Source: Candidatus Trichofilum aggregatum (GTDB lineage: Bacteria; Chloroflexota; Anaerolineae; Promineifilales; Promineifilaceae). From it: a DNA stretch of 64,000 nt. A model generated the notes under the pieces. The model was not told the DNA's origin. It saw only the letters and a program-made list of their open reading frames with translations, and did no database searches. The position numbers were made by a program, and so were the translations under genes. This document shows positions 1-9,462 of the stretch, piece by piece (position 1 is the first letter of the stretch; each line of letters opens with the position of its first letter). Where the stretch lies: contig JADJUV010000031.1 in the NCBI GenBank assembly GCA_016716885.1, positions 1 through 64,000 on the forward strand, written 5' to 3'.

Positions 1-88
1 CGTTTTGTTTTCAGTTGAGAGGCAGAAAATAATGAATTTGGTGAATTTGTGAATGATGAACCGGGGAGCATCAGCCACCTCATTAACC

Positions 89-118
89 GTTCAACAATTC
101 AACAATTCAACGATTAAT
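89..118. repeat. Short direct repeat before the window's first gene end
   Basis: The word TTCAACAA is repeated with small variations three times. The stretch from 1 to 141 shows no credible gene. It lies just downstream of the minus-strand kinase gene that stops at 142. Confidence 0.4.
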
Positions 119-141
119 TATTCCCCTCCCCCCCTCGCTCC

Positions 142-2046
142 CTACGCCAGCACCGCCGACAACGCGGCCGCAAACGCCCCCGCACTTTCAAACCGCTCAT
201 TCGGGTCCTTCGCCAACGCCTTTTGGATGGCTTGCGCGGCCGCGAGCGGTAAATCCGGGTTATCCTTACGCGGGTCTGGCACCGGGCTACCCACATGGGC
301 CATCACAATCGCCCCCGGATTATCCCCGGAGAACGGCAACCGCCCCGTCAACACCTGAAAGGCAATCACCCCCAACGCATACACATCAATGCGATGATCC
401 ACCTGGCGCGAATCTATAATCTGCTCCGGGGCCATATACTCCAGCGTGCCCACAATGCCAGAGCGCGTCGCCGTCAGCCCCGTGCGAATCTTCGCCACCC
501 CAAAATCAGTCAGAAACGCCTTCGGGCAAGGCCGCGCCTCCGTCATCTGGAGCATAATATTCGATGGTTTCACATCCCGATGCACCACATGATGCTCATG
601 GGCATAATCCAGGGCATTGGCTACATCTTGCAACAGGGGCAACCCCTGCTCCAGGCTCAGTCGGCCATTGAGAATGAGATAATCGGCCAGCGTCTGCCCT
701 TCGATAAACTCAATGACCATGTAACAACTGCTATTGGTGAAGCCAAAATCATACACATGCACAATATTGTCATGATCCAGCATCGCCACCGCCTGCGCTT
801 CCCGTTCAAACCGTTGCCGCGAATCCCCATCCTCAGCCAGACTGGCGGCCAAAATCTTAATCGCCACCGTCCGCTTCAAATGAATGTGCCGCCCCCGGTA
901 CACCTCAGCCATCCCCCCGCGCCCGATCAACTCCATCACTTCATACGCGCCAAAACTGGCCCCAGCCAACTCATGGGACGGCCCGATGGCGTCAGATGTG
1001 GTCGGGGTTTGCAGGGCCACGAAGTCGGCCCAGGCGCGGGATGGGTAGCGGTACTGATTGGTTCCCGGCAACAGCAGGCTCTTTTGCACCAGTTCACGCA
1101 AAATCTCGCGCATGGTCGTGTCTTCCAGGTCCCGCTCTTCGGCCACCCGCACCGTGCGTAGGGTGCGTTGCTCCTGGTGCGTCAGATTGTGCCAATAATA
1201 TTGGAAATGGGCGTGTAACTCCTGCATCACCCGGCGACTCACTTCCATCTCGGCGTTCGGCCCCTCGTCGGCCACTTCCCAGGCGTGGAAAGCCGCCACC
1301 TGCAAGGCCAGCGGATGCCCCCCGGCCAGGGAGTAGAGGAAGTTTTCCAGAGCGGGTGAAAACGGTTTGCCGCTGCGTTGGGCGGGCACATGGATAAGTT
1401 GATGGGCTTCCTCTTGGCTGAGTAGCCGCAAGAACACGGGGGCGAAGATGTTGAAGAACGGGCTGGAGAGGATTTCTTGCGCCCGCCCGGAATAGGTAAG
1501 CTGGATCAGCGGCCGCGATGAAGCCGTCAGAAACACCAGTTGATACCGTCCGGCGGCGGAGCGCAGGGCGTTGAAGAAGTTGACGTTGAGTTTGGTGTTG
1601 GCACTGAGCCGCTCAAACTCATCCAGCACAATAATCACCCGCAACTCCCGCCGGTTGAGCTTGCGGATGGCCGCCTCAAACGACAGGCGCGAGGGTGACT
1701 CCACCGCCAGGGCCAGCGACGGCTCCTCGGCCAACTCCCGGTCTTCCAGGGCAATCTGTATCTCGCTGGCAATGTGGCCGAAAATCTCTTCGTGGGAACT
1801 CTCCCCCAGCACTTCACAATCCAGGTAGACAAACAGGTTGTTGTCGGTGAGACCAAGCGGGGGCCAGGTTTGCGGCCGCATCAGGTGCATCAGCAGAGAC
1901 GTTTTGCCAATCTTACGCGGCCCCACAATCGAAACCGATTGGTTGCCATTAAGAAAGGCGGCAATCTCCTGTAGCTCATGCTGACGGCCAAAAAACAGAT
2001 CGGGACTGCGGACTGCGCCGCGATAGATGTAGGGGTTACTGCTCAT
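142..2046 (-). CDS. AAA/STAND-like ATPase fused to Ser/Thr protein kinase
   Basis: This 634-aa cytoplasmic protein joins an NTP-binding module to a Hanks-type kinase. Residues 5-24 hold a PNPY...FFGR lead-in, the P-loop GPRKIGKTS is at 42-50 and the Walker B VIIVLDE at 137-143. A winged-helix-like stretch follows to about 345. The kinase domain covers about 366-633 with a glycine loop GRGGMAEV (375-382), VAIK lysine 397, HRD at 489-491 and DFG at 514-516, so it should be active. There is no transmembrane segment. The start ATG at 2046 matches the N-terminus of the ATPase module. The upstream neighbour carries a related ATPase module with the same PNPY/FFGR signature, 96 bp away on the same strand, so the two may act together in signalling. 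Ligand and substrates are unknown. The ATPase-first, kinase-last order is the less usual one. Confidence 0.9.
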   Translation of the reverse strand: MSSNPYIYRGAVRSPDLFFGRQHELQEIAAFLNGNQSVSIVGPRKIGKTSLLMHLMRPQTWPPLGLTDNNLFVYLDCEVLGESSHEEIFGHIASEIQIALEDRELAEEPSLALAVESPSRLSFEAAIRKLNRRELRVIIVLDEFERLSANTKLNVNFFNALRSAAGRYQLVFLTASSRPLIQLTYSGRAQEILSSPFFNIFAPVFLRLLSQEEAHQLIHVPAQRSGKPFSPALENFLYSLAGGHPLALQVAAFHAWEVADEGPNAEMEVSRRVMQELHAHFQYYWHNLTHQEQRTLRTVRVAEERDLEDTTMREILRELVQKSLLLPGTNQYRYPSRAWADFVALQTPTTSDAIGPSHELAGASFGAYEVMELIGRGGMAEVYRGRHIHLKRTVAIKILAASLAEDGDSRQRFEREAQAVAMLDHDNIVHVYDFGFTNSSCYMVIEFIEGQTLADYLILNGRLSLEQGLPLLQDVANALDYAHEHHVVHRDVKPSNIMLQMTEARPCPKAFLTDFGVAKIRTGLTATRSGIVGTLEYMAPEQIIDSRQVDHRIDVYALGVIAFQVLTGRLPFSGDNPGAIVMAHVGSPVPDPRKDNPDLPLAAAQAIQKALAKDPNERFESAGAFAAALSAVLA

Positions 2047-2106
2047 AGCGTGTTACGGGTGCGTTGAGCGTGAACGTGGTGCCCTTGGCTGCAGTGGACC
2101 GCACCC

Positions 2107-2139
2107 GCCAGCGGCTAACGGCCAACTGCCAGCGGCTAA
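2107..2139. repeat. Direct repeat of a 12-base intergenic word
   Basis: The word GCCAGCGGCTAA occurs at 2107-2118 and again at 2128-2139. Close variants lie in other intergenic regions near 22456 and 33585, so this is a dispersed simple word and not a local duplication. Confidence 0.55.
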
Positions 2140-2142
2140 AAA

Positions 2143-5100
2143 TCATTCCATCCACTCATCTACTACCCGGCGGATAGACTTGAACTTCTCGACCCACAGG
2201 CCCAGCAGACCCAGCCGCCACCGGTAGAGGCGTCCCGCCATTCTATCACCATCGCCCACGACTTGCAGGATGTCGCGCAGGATTAAATTATGGAGGGCTT
2301 GCTCGACTTGCGGCCGCATCAGCACCGCCCCCCGCGCTTCCAAATAATCCATCATTTCCCCCGGCGTGGCGTGGCCGGTAATGGGCATCATGTGGCTCAA
2401 CGCCGTCAGCACCAACCGCTCCGGCGGCGACGCTTCCAGCCACAAATAGATAAAGTGAGCTTCCCCCGCATTCAGGATTTCTTCCAGCGCGGCATTGACA
2501 TCGGCGATGGTCAGGTAACTTTTTTGCAGTTTGTTATGCCGATTGACCAGACTGTGGCACATCAACTGCAAAAAATAAGGATGCCCGGCCGTCACCCGCC
2601 ACATCTTTTCCAGGGCCAGGTCATCATAAACCATATCAAACGTCGTCACCGGCTCCTGAATCAGCCGCAACGCTTCGGCCCGCTCCAGGAAACCCACCTG
2701 CTTGTACAGGCTGATGTTAAACAACACATTCCAGTAATCGGCGGCTAACTCTTCCAGCCGGTGCGTGCCACAGAAAATAATGCTGAGGTTGTCGGTGTGT
2801 TGCATGAGGTGGCGCAAAAACGGGAAGATAGCCGGGTCAATGCGGCCGCGCCTGACCGCCGTCTCTAACTCCTCAAACTCATCAAACAGCACCAAAATAT
2901 GACGCCCGGCAATGGCTTTACTGACCTGATCCAGAAACACATTCTCAAAATAAGCCGCCGGGTTTTCAGCAAAGGTTTCACTCTTGGGCAGGGGCAGATG
3001 GAACCCCCGGTCTTCCAGGGCGAAGGCAATTTCCGTCGCCAGGTTGAGGAAAAATTGGTCCAGCCCCGGGTCCAGCCCCATAGATTGCCCATCCAGGTAA
3101 ACGGGCACAAACTCATCCCCCAGCCGGATGGGTAGCTGTTTGAGGATGGATGTTTTGCCGGTGCGCCGCTGCCCGATGAGGACAAGATTGTTGCGGTGCG
3201 CGGCCGCGAGGTTATCCTCAATAAATTGCAGCACATCTTCCCGCCCAAAAAAGAGGCGCGAACCGGGCTGGAGCGGTGTCCCCACCACATACGGGTTGGG
3301 GATAAAGCGGAACTTGTTGGCCCCGGTCGTCATCAGCGAGACCACATCGGCGTATTGCTCCAACTGATCCGAGCCGGAAGGGTCGGCGTATTGGATGACA
3401 AAACGGGCGCGGAAATGATCCTGACCGCTGGGGGGCTGCGGCCGCGCCATCAACGTCACCTGCACCTCATCCCCAAAGGCCAACTGCTCCACCACCACCG
3501 CTTCATCCAGCGACTCATATTGAGAGGAAGGGGTCAGGGCCACCTTCACCTGCACGGCCGTGCCCCGCCCCACATTGCTCACACTCAGCACCAGCGGCAC
3601 ATCTTGATGCTCCCAGGTGCGCCGGGTCACCAGTTGGCAGATGAGCCGGGCGCGGGTGTGCAGTTCGCTCATGGCCCCGGTGGTAATCGCCAGCCAGCTT
3701 TCCACAATATGCTGGATAACCGGGCGGTCGGCGCGCCCCAGGTCGGTGCGGGCGATCACATCCACCTGGCGCAACCCTTCAACCGCACTCACCAGATAAG
3801 CCAGCCGGTCTTCGGCCGTTTCTACCCGCTCGTAGGCATTGTGAGCCTCGGCCGGGGATTGCAGTTCGGCCAGGGTGCAGGCCAGGTCTACGGTGAAGGC
3901 GGAACGGAAACCGGCTTCCTGGGCCAGATGCGGCCGCAAAGCCGTAATCTGGGGAATGGAGCGGGCTTCTAAGGCTTGCTGGCAAAGCTGATACACGGCC
4001 AACGCCTCAGCCCCATCCGGGCCAAGCCGCTCACCCAAATTCAGCAGGGCCTCGCTGATGTGGCGCAAGCCAATGGGTAGCAGTTCGGGGGTGTGCTGGC
4101 TGGTGAAGATGTAGTTGAAGCCAGTCGCCAGGTGGGCCAGATCGAAGTCGTCCAGGTTGCTGAGGGCTTTGGGCAGATTATCCAGGAGCGCGGCCGCGGC
4201 TAAATCCTGCCCCGCACTTTGGGCCAGGGTGTGGATCCGCTCCAGTGCCCCGTCGGGTTGGGCGATGAGTTCGGTGGCGAGCGCGGCCGCGCGCCCCGCT
4301 GGCGACCGCCGAAACGTCTCTAGTTGCCGTTCGGCCTCTTCGCGCCGCCGCATCTCATCCTGCTGTTTCTCAATCAGTTGGGCCACGCGCAGGGCACTGC
4401 CCCCCTGTTCGGCCAGATGGGCCAGCAAATACCGCTCCTCACGCGTGTACCGTTTACCCCCGTCGCGTGGCCCCAGCGCCAGGTAACCAATCACCACTTG
4501 CCGCCCCACCAGCGGCGCATACAACGGCACAATCATCTGGAACCGGTTGCGCTCCGAGAGCAGGACGGGCCTCATGCCCAGGTACAAAACCACCGCTCGT
4601 GGCACTTCGACGGGCATCCCTTCGGGAATACGCCAGCAGCGGGCCAGGGTAAAAGTGTGCCCCTCTTCGCGCAAAAACAGGGCGCTGTATTCGGCCTGCA
4701 TCATGTCGGTCGTCTTTTGGGTAATTTCATCAAGCAACGGGGGCAGGGAGATAAATGTGCGCAGGTTGCGGGCAAAATCGAAGAAACCCTGGCGTCGTTC
4801 CAGTTGCGGCCGATTGAAACGGGTGTCTATCTGTTGCTGGATGGTGTGCCACCAGGGTTGAAAAACGGCGGCCATAATTACCGTGGAGAGGATAATCGCC
4901 AGGGTGGATTCGGCCCCGGTCAGGCGCAGAAAGGCGATCTGCACCACGGTAATGGTGACATAGGTAGCCAGGCTGAGGGTGAGGGTGAACACACCCCACA
5001 CCAGGGCCTGGTTAATGACAAAATCAATATCCCACAGGCGGTAATGGACAATAGAGAAGGTAATCGCCAGGGGCACGAGGATGAGGGGGAGTTGGTTGAG

Positions 5101-5898
5101 GAGTAGATGGCCCCAAAGGCGGAAGATAAGGGCCGCGGCCGCGGAACTTTGTAATCCCGGTAAATGGTTTTGCAGGGCCGTGTGGATGATATGACCCAGG
5201 ATGGCTATCGTCAGGCCAAAGATCACCCACTTGGTTTGCTGTTTTTGTAAAGTGGTGGCCCGGTGTTGGTAGCGGTAGAACTGGGCATAAATGAGTGAGG
5301 CCAGCCACAAACCCAACAGCAGGCCCGTCATCGAGGCCGGGGCATAAAATGGGTTGAACAGGGCATTGGGCAAGAAGCTCCACACCAGACACAACACCAA
5401 CCAGATGGCCGCTGTCCAGCGCGTCCACAGAGGCACAAACTGCCCATCAGGAAACACATAGAAGAATATGATGGCCGTAGCCGCCCCCACCCCCTGGAGC
5501 AGAGAGACGACGGGTTGCCAACCGGGATAGGCGATTAACAAGGGGTTTATCACCGGCGGGCTGAGGATAGCCCCGACGCTGATCAGCATGGTGGATGTGA
5601 ACAGGGTCATGGGGGAGTTGGCGTGGCGCGTGAAGAGGAGTATCCCCACCAGGGCAAAGGCAACTAAGGGTAGGTAATCTACGAAGAGGAAGTAGAAGGC
5701 GTAGAGATTGGTGGATAAGCCGATTTGGCGTAGGGTGGGTTCGTTCGCGGCCGCGTCGGCCAACAAACCCTCTAGCCGCAACGGCAGAGCCGCCACCATC
5801 ACCGCCAGGGTCAACAAGGCCAGGACAGCCCAGATCAGCCGCATCAATGGCTGTACCAAACGGGGAAGAGCGGGGGATAAACCAGGAGTCGTAGACAT
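2143..5898 (-). CDS. Multi-pass membrane GAF-AAA ATPase signalling protein
   Basis: This 1251-aa protein has about ten hydrophobic segments between residues 20 and 347, arranged like the membrane input domains of Chloroflexota sensor kinases. A GAF-like domain follows (about 370-505), then a short charged coiled coil (508-530) and a helical, possibly TPR-like region (535-720). An Ig-like beta region (about 755-855) precedes a C-terminal AAA/STAND module. That module has PNPYVVG at 868, FFGRE at 883, P-loop GQRRTGKTS at 909-917 and Walker B ILVLFDE at 1001-1007. There is no histidine-kinase catalytic domain, so the ATPase replaces the usual output. The protein probably senses a membrane or soluble signal and passes it to the AAA-kinase gene just downstream. 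The exact signal cannot be told from sequence. Confidence 0.85.
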   Translation of the reverse strand: MSTTPGLSPALPRLVQPLMRLIWAVLALLTLAVMVAALPLRLEGLLADAAANEPTLRQIGLSTNLYAFYFLFVDYLPLVAFALVGILLFTRHANSPMTLFTSTMLISVGAILSPPVINPLLIAYPGWQPVVSLLQGVGAATAIIFFYVFPDGQFVPLWTRWTAAIWLVLCLVWSFLPNALFNPFYAPASMTGLLLGLWLASLIYAQFYRYQHRATTLQKQQTKWVIFGLTIAILGHIIHTALQNHLPGLQSSAAAALIFRLWGHLLLNQLPLILVPLAITFSIVHYRLWDIDFVINQALVWGVFTLTLSLATYVTITVVQIAFLRLTGAESTLAIILSTVIMAAVFQPWWHTIQQQIDTRFNRPQLERRQGFFDFARNLRTFISLPPLLDEITQKTTDMMQAEYSALFLREEGHTFTLARCWRIPEGMPVEVPRAVVLYLGMRPVLLSERNRFQMIVPLYAPLVGRQVVIGYLALGPRDGGKRYTREERYLLAHLAEQGGSALRVAQLIEKQQDEMRRREEAERQLETFRRSPAGRAAALATELIAQPDGALERIHTLAQSAGQDLAAAALLDNLPKALSNLDDFDLAHLATGFNYIFTSQHTPELLPIGLRHISEALLNLGERLGPDGAEALAVYQLCQQALEARSIPQITALRPHLAQEAGFRSAFTVDLACTLAELQSPAEAHNAYERVETAEDRLAYLVSAVEGLRQVDVIARTDLGRADRPVIQHIVESWLAITTGAMSELHTRARLICQLVTRRTWEHQDVPLVLSVSNVGRGTAVQVKVALTPSSQYESLDEAVVVEQLAFGDEVQVTLMARPQPPSGQDHFRARFVIQYADPSGSDQLEQYADVVSLMTTGANKFRFIPNPYVVGTPLQPGSRLFFGREDVLQFIEDNLAAAHRNNLVLIGQRRTGKTSILKQLPIRLGDEFVPVYLDGQSMGLDPGLDQFFLNLATEIAFALEDRGFHLPLPKSETFAENPAAYFENVFLDQVSKAIAGRHILVLFDEFEELETAVRRGRIDPAIFPFLRHLMQHTDNLSIIFCGTHRLEELAADYWNVLFNISLYKQVGFLERAEALRLIQEPVTTFDMVYDDLALEKMWRVTAGHPYFLQLMCHSLVNRHNKLQKSYLTIADVNAALEEILNAGEAHFIYLWLEASPPERLVLTALSHMMPITGHATPGEMMDYLEARGAVLMRPQVEQALHNLILRDILQVVGDGDRMAGRLYRWRLGLLGLWVEKFKSIRRVVDEWME

Positions 5899-6050
5899 GC
5901 AAGGGGGTGGCTGAGAATCTGTTTATGGTTCGCTCATGCGTTCGTAATTTTACGCCACTCTGCCCCATAATGAAATGTTGTAGGACGATTTACTTCAAGA
6001 TTGTCTGTATCTATGCCGGTGTCAGACCCCGGTCCGGAAGGGGTATAGAG

Positions 6051-6115
6051 AGGAGTGAGCACGCCCACGTGCGGACGGGTTCACACGAATCGGCACGTGG
6101 GCATGCCTTACTCCT
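6051..6115. repeat. Long imperfect hairpin
   Basis: A 22-base arm (6051-6072) is complementary, with few mismatches and one bulge, to 6093-6115 around a 20-base loop. It contains the palindromic word CACGTG. It lies in the 524-bp gap between the divergent genes at 5898 and 6423, so it is not a simple terminator. It may be a REP-like element or a regulatory cruciform. Confidence 0.55.
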
Positions 6116-6365
6116 CAATACGAGTAATTAATTTGTAAAGCCTCAACGAAATTGTCCTGTAACACCAGTCCGTTTTTAGGCTATTCGCCGGGGAATAATG
6201 CCCTATTCGTAGAGAGGGCGTTAAGGAAAGGCTAGACACAAATGTTATACTGGCACACATGACAATAAGTTTGGAGCGAGAGGAGAGAGCGAGAGAAAAT
6301 CCCCCTGGAAAACCCTCTTGCTCTAGCTCTGAACGCTAAACTCAAGTTAAAACCAATAAAATGAT

Positions 6366-6395
6366 CCGCCCCCAGAGGAGCTAACCCCTCTGGTC
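6366..6395 (+). promoter_or_regulatory. Leader hairpin upstream of a lipoprotein gene
   Basis: A stem CCAGAGG / CCTCTGG with a six- to eight-base loop sits about 30 bp upstream of the ribosome binding site (GAGGTAAAGGA) of the lipoprotein gene at 6423. A short T-run follows (GATTTTTG). It could act as an attenuator; no known riboswitch is recognised. Confidence 0.35.
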
Positions 6396-6422
6396 GGGCT
6401 GATTTTTGAGGTAAAGGAAACG

Positions 6423-7605
6423 ATGAAACGCTTAACGATTTTGACCCTGTTTTTACTGTTGATTTTGGGGTTGACCGCCTGTGGCAACCAGACCACAGAA
6501 ACACCAACGGCCCAGACCCGCGTCGCGGCCGCGACCAACACCCCCGCCGACCCCACCGCCACAATCGAACCCACCCCCACGGTCGAGCCATCGGCTACGG
6601 CGACCACGGAACCTGGCCCACCCGACACGGTCGAACCGGAACCCACGGCTGAACCTACCGCCACCATCCCCCCACAACCGACGAACACGCCGGAGCCAGT
6701 GAATGTGCCTCTGACGATTAGCCAGCCGGTAGCGGGTAGTGAAGTGGCCGTCGAATCGGATTTGACTGTGAGTGGACAAGTGTCGCCGGACGCGGCCGCG
6801 ACGGTAAACATTACTTTGCAGGCAGGTGCGAACGCCCCTTGATCACCGCAACCGCTCAGGTGGATGTCACCACCGGAGCCTGGCTCACCACCCTGGCCGT
6901 TCCCCCTTCGTGACGGGTAATGCTCGTGTGGTTGCCAGCACCGATGCGGAAAACGCGATGGTAGACGTTAACCTGCTACCTGGTAATGATCCTGGGGGAA
7001 CCATCATCCGACTAGATCGCCCGGCGGCAGGTGATACGCTGGTTTCGGGGCGGGCTGCCTTCTTTGAAGGCACGGCGCTGGAAGTGGTAAACGACACTCT
7101 GACCATTGCTATATTGGCGGATAACTGTGGCACGGTTGCGGCCGCGCAAAGTTTTACCGTCAATGGGGGCGAGTGGCGCGGCTTTATGATTCTGCCCCAA
7201 GAGCTGAGCGGGCCGGCCTGCGCCGTGGTCTATACCGGCACCCCCGGCACCCCCGAATGGCGTCAAACCCAGGTTTCGGTGGTTCTGCTTACACCCGATG
7301 AAGCGGGGGCCAGTCGCATCGAACTGGGCAACCCCGCCTTTGAAACCTACGCGGCAGGCGAGACGATTACTCTCTTTGGCGTAGCGGTTAATGCCCCCGA
7401 CAACGAAATTCAGTTGACGGCTAGTATAGGGGGCACAGTCATTCTGCCAGCTACGGCGGTGGCGGTGGATGCTTTTGGTTATTGGGAGATTGAGCTAACT
7501 ATCCCCGCTGGCTCATCTGGTCCCCTCATTACTCCCACTTTTCGGGGGGTTCGGGCATACCCAGGATGTGATAACCGGCGTCTACGTAGACAACTTCTCC
7601 GGTGA
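6423..7605 (+). pseudogene. Exported lipoprotein, frameshifted twice
   Basis: The N-terminus is a clear lipoprotein signal with lipobox LTACGN at about residues 17-22. A Thr/Pro-rich linker (30-90) and beta-rich Ig-like domains follow. Frame one stops at 6842. Dropping one C from the CCCC run at 6835-6838 restores reading through a plausible LITATAQVDVTTG stretch. Adding one base near 6910 then restores the frame that continues to 7605 (VTGNARVVAS onwards). Both breaks behave like single-base indels, so the gene may be intact in the organism. The 3' end runs about 75 bp into the end of convergent fabI; the last 20 residues look non-native, so the true end may be earlier. Ribosome binding site GAGGTAAAGGA. 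The protein likely faces the cell surface; its function is unknown. Confidence 0.65.
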
Positions 7606-8320
7606 CACCACTGCCCAGGTCACTACACATCCAGAGGGCCGTGCGGCCTACCTCGTCCTGGTCTACGTTACGACGCAGGGGGGCACGTTCTTCGGTGTAG
7701 CTCAACATTTTACGAAAACCAGACACGCCCGCGGCCGCGAGCGTTTTGATTGGCCCCGCGGAAATGGCATTCACCCGGATATTGTCTGGCCCCAGGTCGG
7801 CGGCTAGATAACGCACACTGGCTTCCAGCGCCGCCTTCGCTACCCCCATCACATTGTAATGGGGCACCACTTTCTCCGCCCCATAATAGGTTAAGGTCAA
7901 CACCGATCCCCCCTCAGGCATGAGTGGGGCGGCTCGTTTGCTCAGGGCCACCAGGCTATAAGCACTGATATCCATGGCCAGGGCAAACCCGTCGCGGCTG
8001 GTATTAACAAAACGCCCTTCCAGATCGCTCTGGTTGGCAAAGGCGATGGCATGAACCAGGATGTCTATGGTGCCAAAATGGGCCTGGACTTTGGCGAAGG
8101 TTTCGTCTACCTGCTCGTCAGAGGTGACATTACACATCTCCACAAATTCAACACCTAATTCCGCGGCCAATGGTTTGACCCGTTTTTCGAGTTGGGGGAT
8201 GGCATAACTAAACCCAAGCGTGGCCCCATGATCGTGGAACGCTTTGGCAATGCCCCAGGCGATGGAGCGATTGTTGGCCACGCCAAAGATGAGAGCCTTT
8301 TTGCCTTCAAGTAATTTCAT
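7529..8320 (-). CDS. fabI: Enoyl-ACP reductase (NADH), FabI type
   Basis: FabI reduces trans-2-enoyl-ACP in the last step of each type II fatty-acid elongation cycle, in the cytoplasm. The 263-aa length is standard. The divergent SDR nucleotide motif GVANNRSIAWG is at 13-23. The FabI catalytic signature is present: Tyr145, Tyr155 and Lys162 (Y-x6-K), followed by NIRVNAISAGPI. The start ATG at 8320 follows a strong AAAGGAG site. The gene stands alone, without other fab genes nearby, and converges on the lipoprotein gene at its 3' end. Assignment is secure. Confidence 0.96.
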   Translation of the reverse strand: MKLLEGKKALIFGVANNRSIAWGIAKAFHDHGATLGFSYAIPQLEKRVKPLAAELGVEFVEMCNVTSDEQVDETFAKVQAHFGTIDILVHAIAFANQSDLEGRFVNTSRDGFALAMDISAYSLVALSKRAAPLMPEGGSVLTLTYYGAEKVVPHYNVMGVAKAALEASVRYLAADLGPDNIRVNAISAGPIKTLAAAGVSGFRKMLSYTEERAPLRRNVDQDEVGRTALWMCSDLGSGVTGEVVYVDAGYHILGMPEPPEKWE

Positions 8321-8434
8321 GATGAACTCCTTTGAAAATAGTGCTGAGAGCGGAGTACTGAGAGCTGAGTAAAGTCCCTACTCGCAAACTTGCTCTTTTC
8401 ATTGCCTCTGGTGAAGCCCCTTCATGCTGTCTCC

Positions 8435-8640
8435 TACGAAAATAACGAACCGCAGAGACGCAGAGAACGCAGAGAAAAGAAAAATCTGTGTAAATCTGTG
8501 AAATCTGTGGTTAAAATTTTCATTCCTCTGGGTGAGCACCCGCTCATGGGGAACTCCTGTGGAAATAAGTACACGGATTAACGCGGATAGGCACGGATTA
8601 AGAAAAATCGGCGTCAATCGGCGAAAATCTGCGGATAAAG
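8435..8640. repeat. Cluster of dispersed intergenic repeat words
   Basis: The 348-bp gap between fabI and the glycosylase gene holds no gene. It contains a GCAGAGACGCAGAGAA block with an AATCTGTG word repeated three times (about 8450-8515). A second block of CACGGATTAACGCGGAT and AATCGGCG words follows (about 8570-8637). Related words recur at 9318, 10851, 24905, 41478, 57715 and 62985. Confidence 0.6.
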
Positions 8641-8668
8641 GGCTGTTTTTGTTGATGGGCCACTCTGG

Positions 8669-9289
8669 TCAGCGATATTGGGAGACGTATGGGTTGTTGG
8701 TGAGCCAGTAGCGCCAGGGCAGAGAAAACCACGGTTCCGGGGTTTTACCCAAACCCACACGTGGGCCGGTGCTGATAGCTGTTGACTGAACGGGTGGGCC
8801 ATCTTCTAACCAGATAACCCCACCGGGTTGAAAAAGATTTGCGCCGTTGAGGGTTTTGTCAATGGCGAGGGCCTGGGCCAGTTTGCCAGGGCCGTTGGTC
8901 AGGGTGACGGATGTGACGGGCACGCGGCCGCGTCTTATCCCCATGCTTTCCACCCCCTCTAGCGGCTCGATGGCCCGAATGAGCACGGCGTTGGCTTGCC
9001 CCTCGCGGCCGCAAACAATGTTGAACATCCAGTGGTTGCCGTAGGTGAAATAGACATAGGCATGACCCGCCGGGCCAAACATGACAGCCGTGCGGGGCGT
9101 AGGCCGACCGCCATTTTTGGTGCCGTGGCAGGCCAGGTCGGGGTCGTCACTGTCACAGTAGGCTTCGGTTTCCACGATGCGGCCGCAAAGCCGTTGGCCG
9201 TCTACAGCACGCACCAATAATTTGCCCAGGAGCGCGGCCGCGAGTTCCCGGGCCGGTCGGGCGTAAAAGGTTTGGGGCAGGGGGAGCAT
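8669..9289 (-). CDS. mpg: 3-methyladenine DNA glycosylase (AAG/Mpg family)
   Basis: The enzyme removes alkylated and deaminated purines from DNA to start base excision repair. The 206-aa protein has the family layout: the ARPARELAAALLGK lead, the active-site block RIVETEAY with general base Glu42 and intercalating-region Tyr44, then CHG and a Tyr-rich YVYFTYG strand, and finally the NGPGKLAQAL substrate-pocket motif. The start ATG at 9289 gives a normal N-terminus. It is a single-gene unit flanked by repeat-rich DNA on both sides. Assignment is strong on motifs. Confidence 0.94.
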   Translation of the reverse strand: MLPLPQTFYARPARELAAALLGKLLVRAVDGQRLCGRIVETEAYCDSDDPDLACHGTKNGGRPTPRTAVMFGPAGHAYVYFTYGNHWMFNIVCGREGQANAVLIRAIEPLEGVESMGIRRGRVPVTSVTLTNGPGKLAQALAIDKTLNGANLFQPGGVIWLEDGPPVQSTAISTGPRVGLGKTPEPWFSLPWRYWLTNNPYVSQYR

Positions 9290-9317
9290 GGGTGGAGAGG
9301 GGAACTTGGGGAAGATT

Positions 9318-9459
9318 TAACCACAGATGACACAGATGAACACAGATTTTTCATCCGTGAAATGGGCCCGGCCCCCCCCCGGGGGCCCGGGGGCCCCCCC
9401 CCCCCAGAAAAAGGGGGGGCCCGGGGGGCCCGGGCCATCTGTGCTATCTGTGGTTAACA
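9318..9459. repeat. Inverted ACAGATG repeats around a G/C homopolymer core
   Basis: The left arm AACCACAGATGACACAGATG (9319 on) is the near-exact reverse complement of the right arm ending near 9457. Between them, about 9363-9436 is almost only runs of C and G. Such a core is hard to sequence and may be an assembly artefact, or a real hairpin built from two facing repeat copies. Confidence 0.65.
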
Positions 9460-9462
9460 GGT

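Noticed and set aside
295..1161. A 288-aa plus-strand frame opposite the kinase
   Set aside because: It is the antisense of a well-supported kinase/ATPase gene and has unusual His/Arg/Pro composition.
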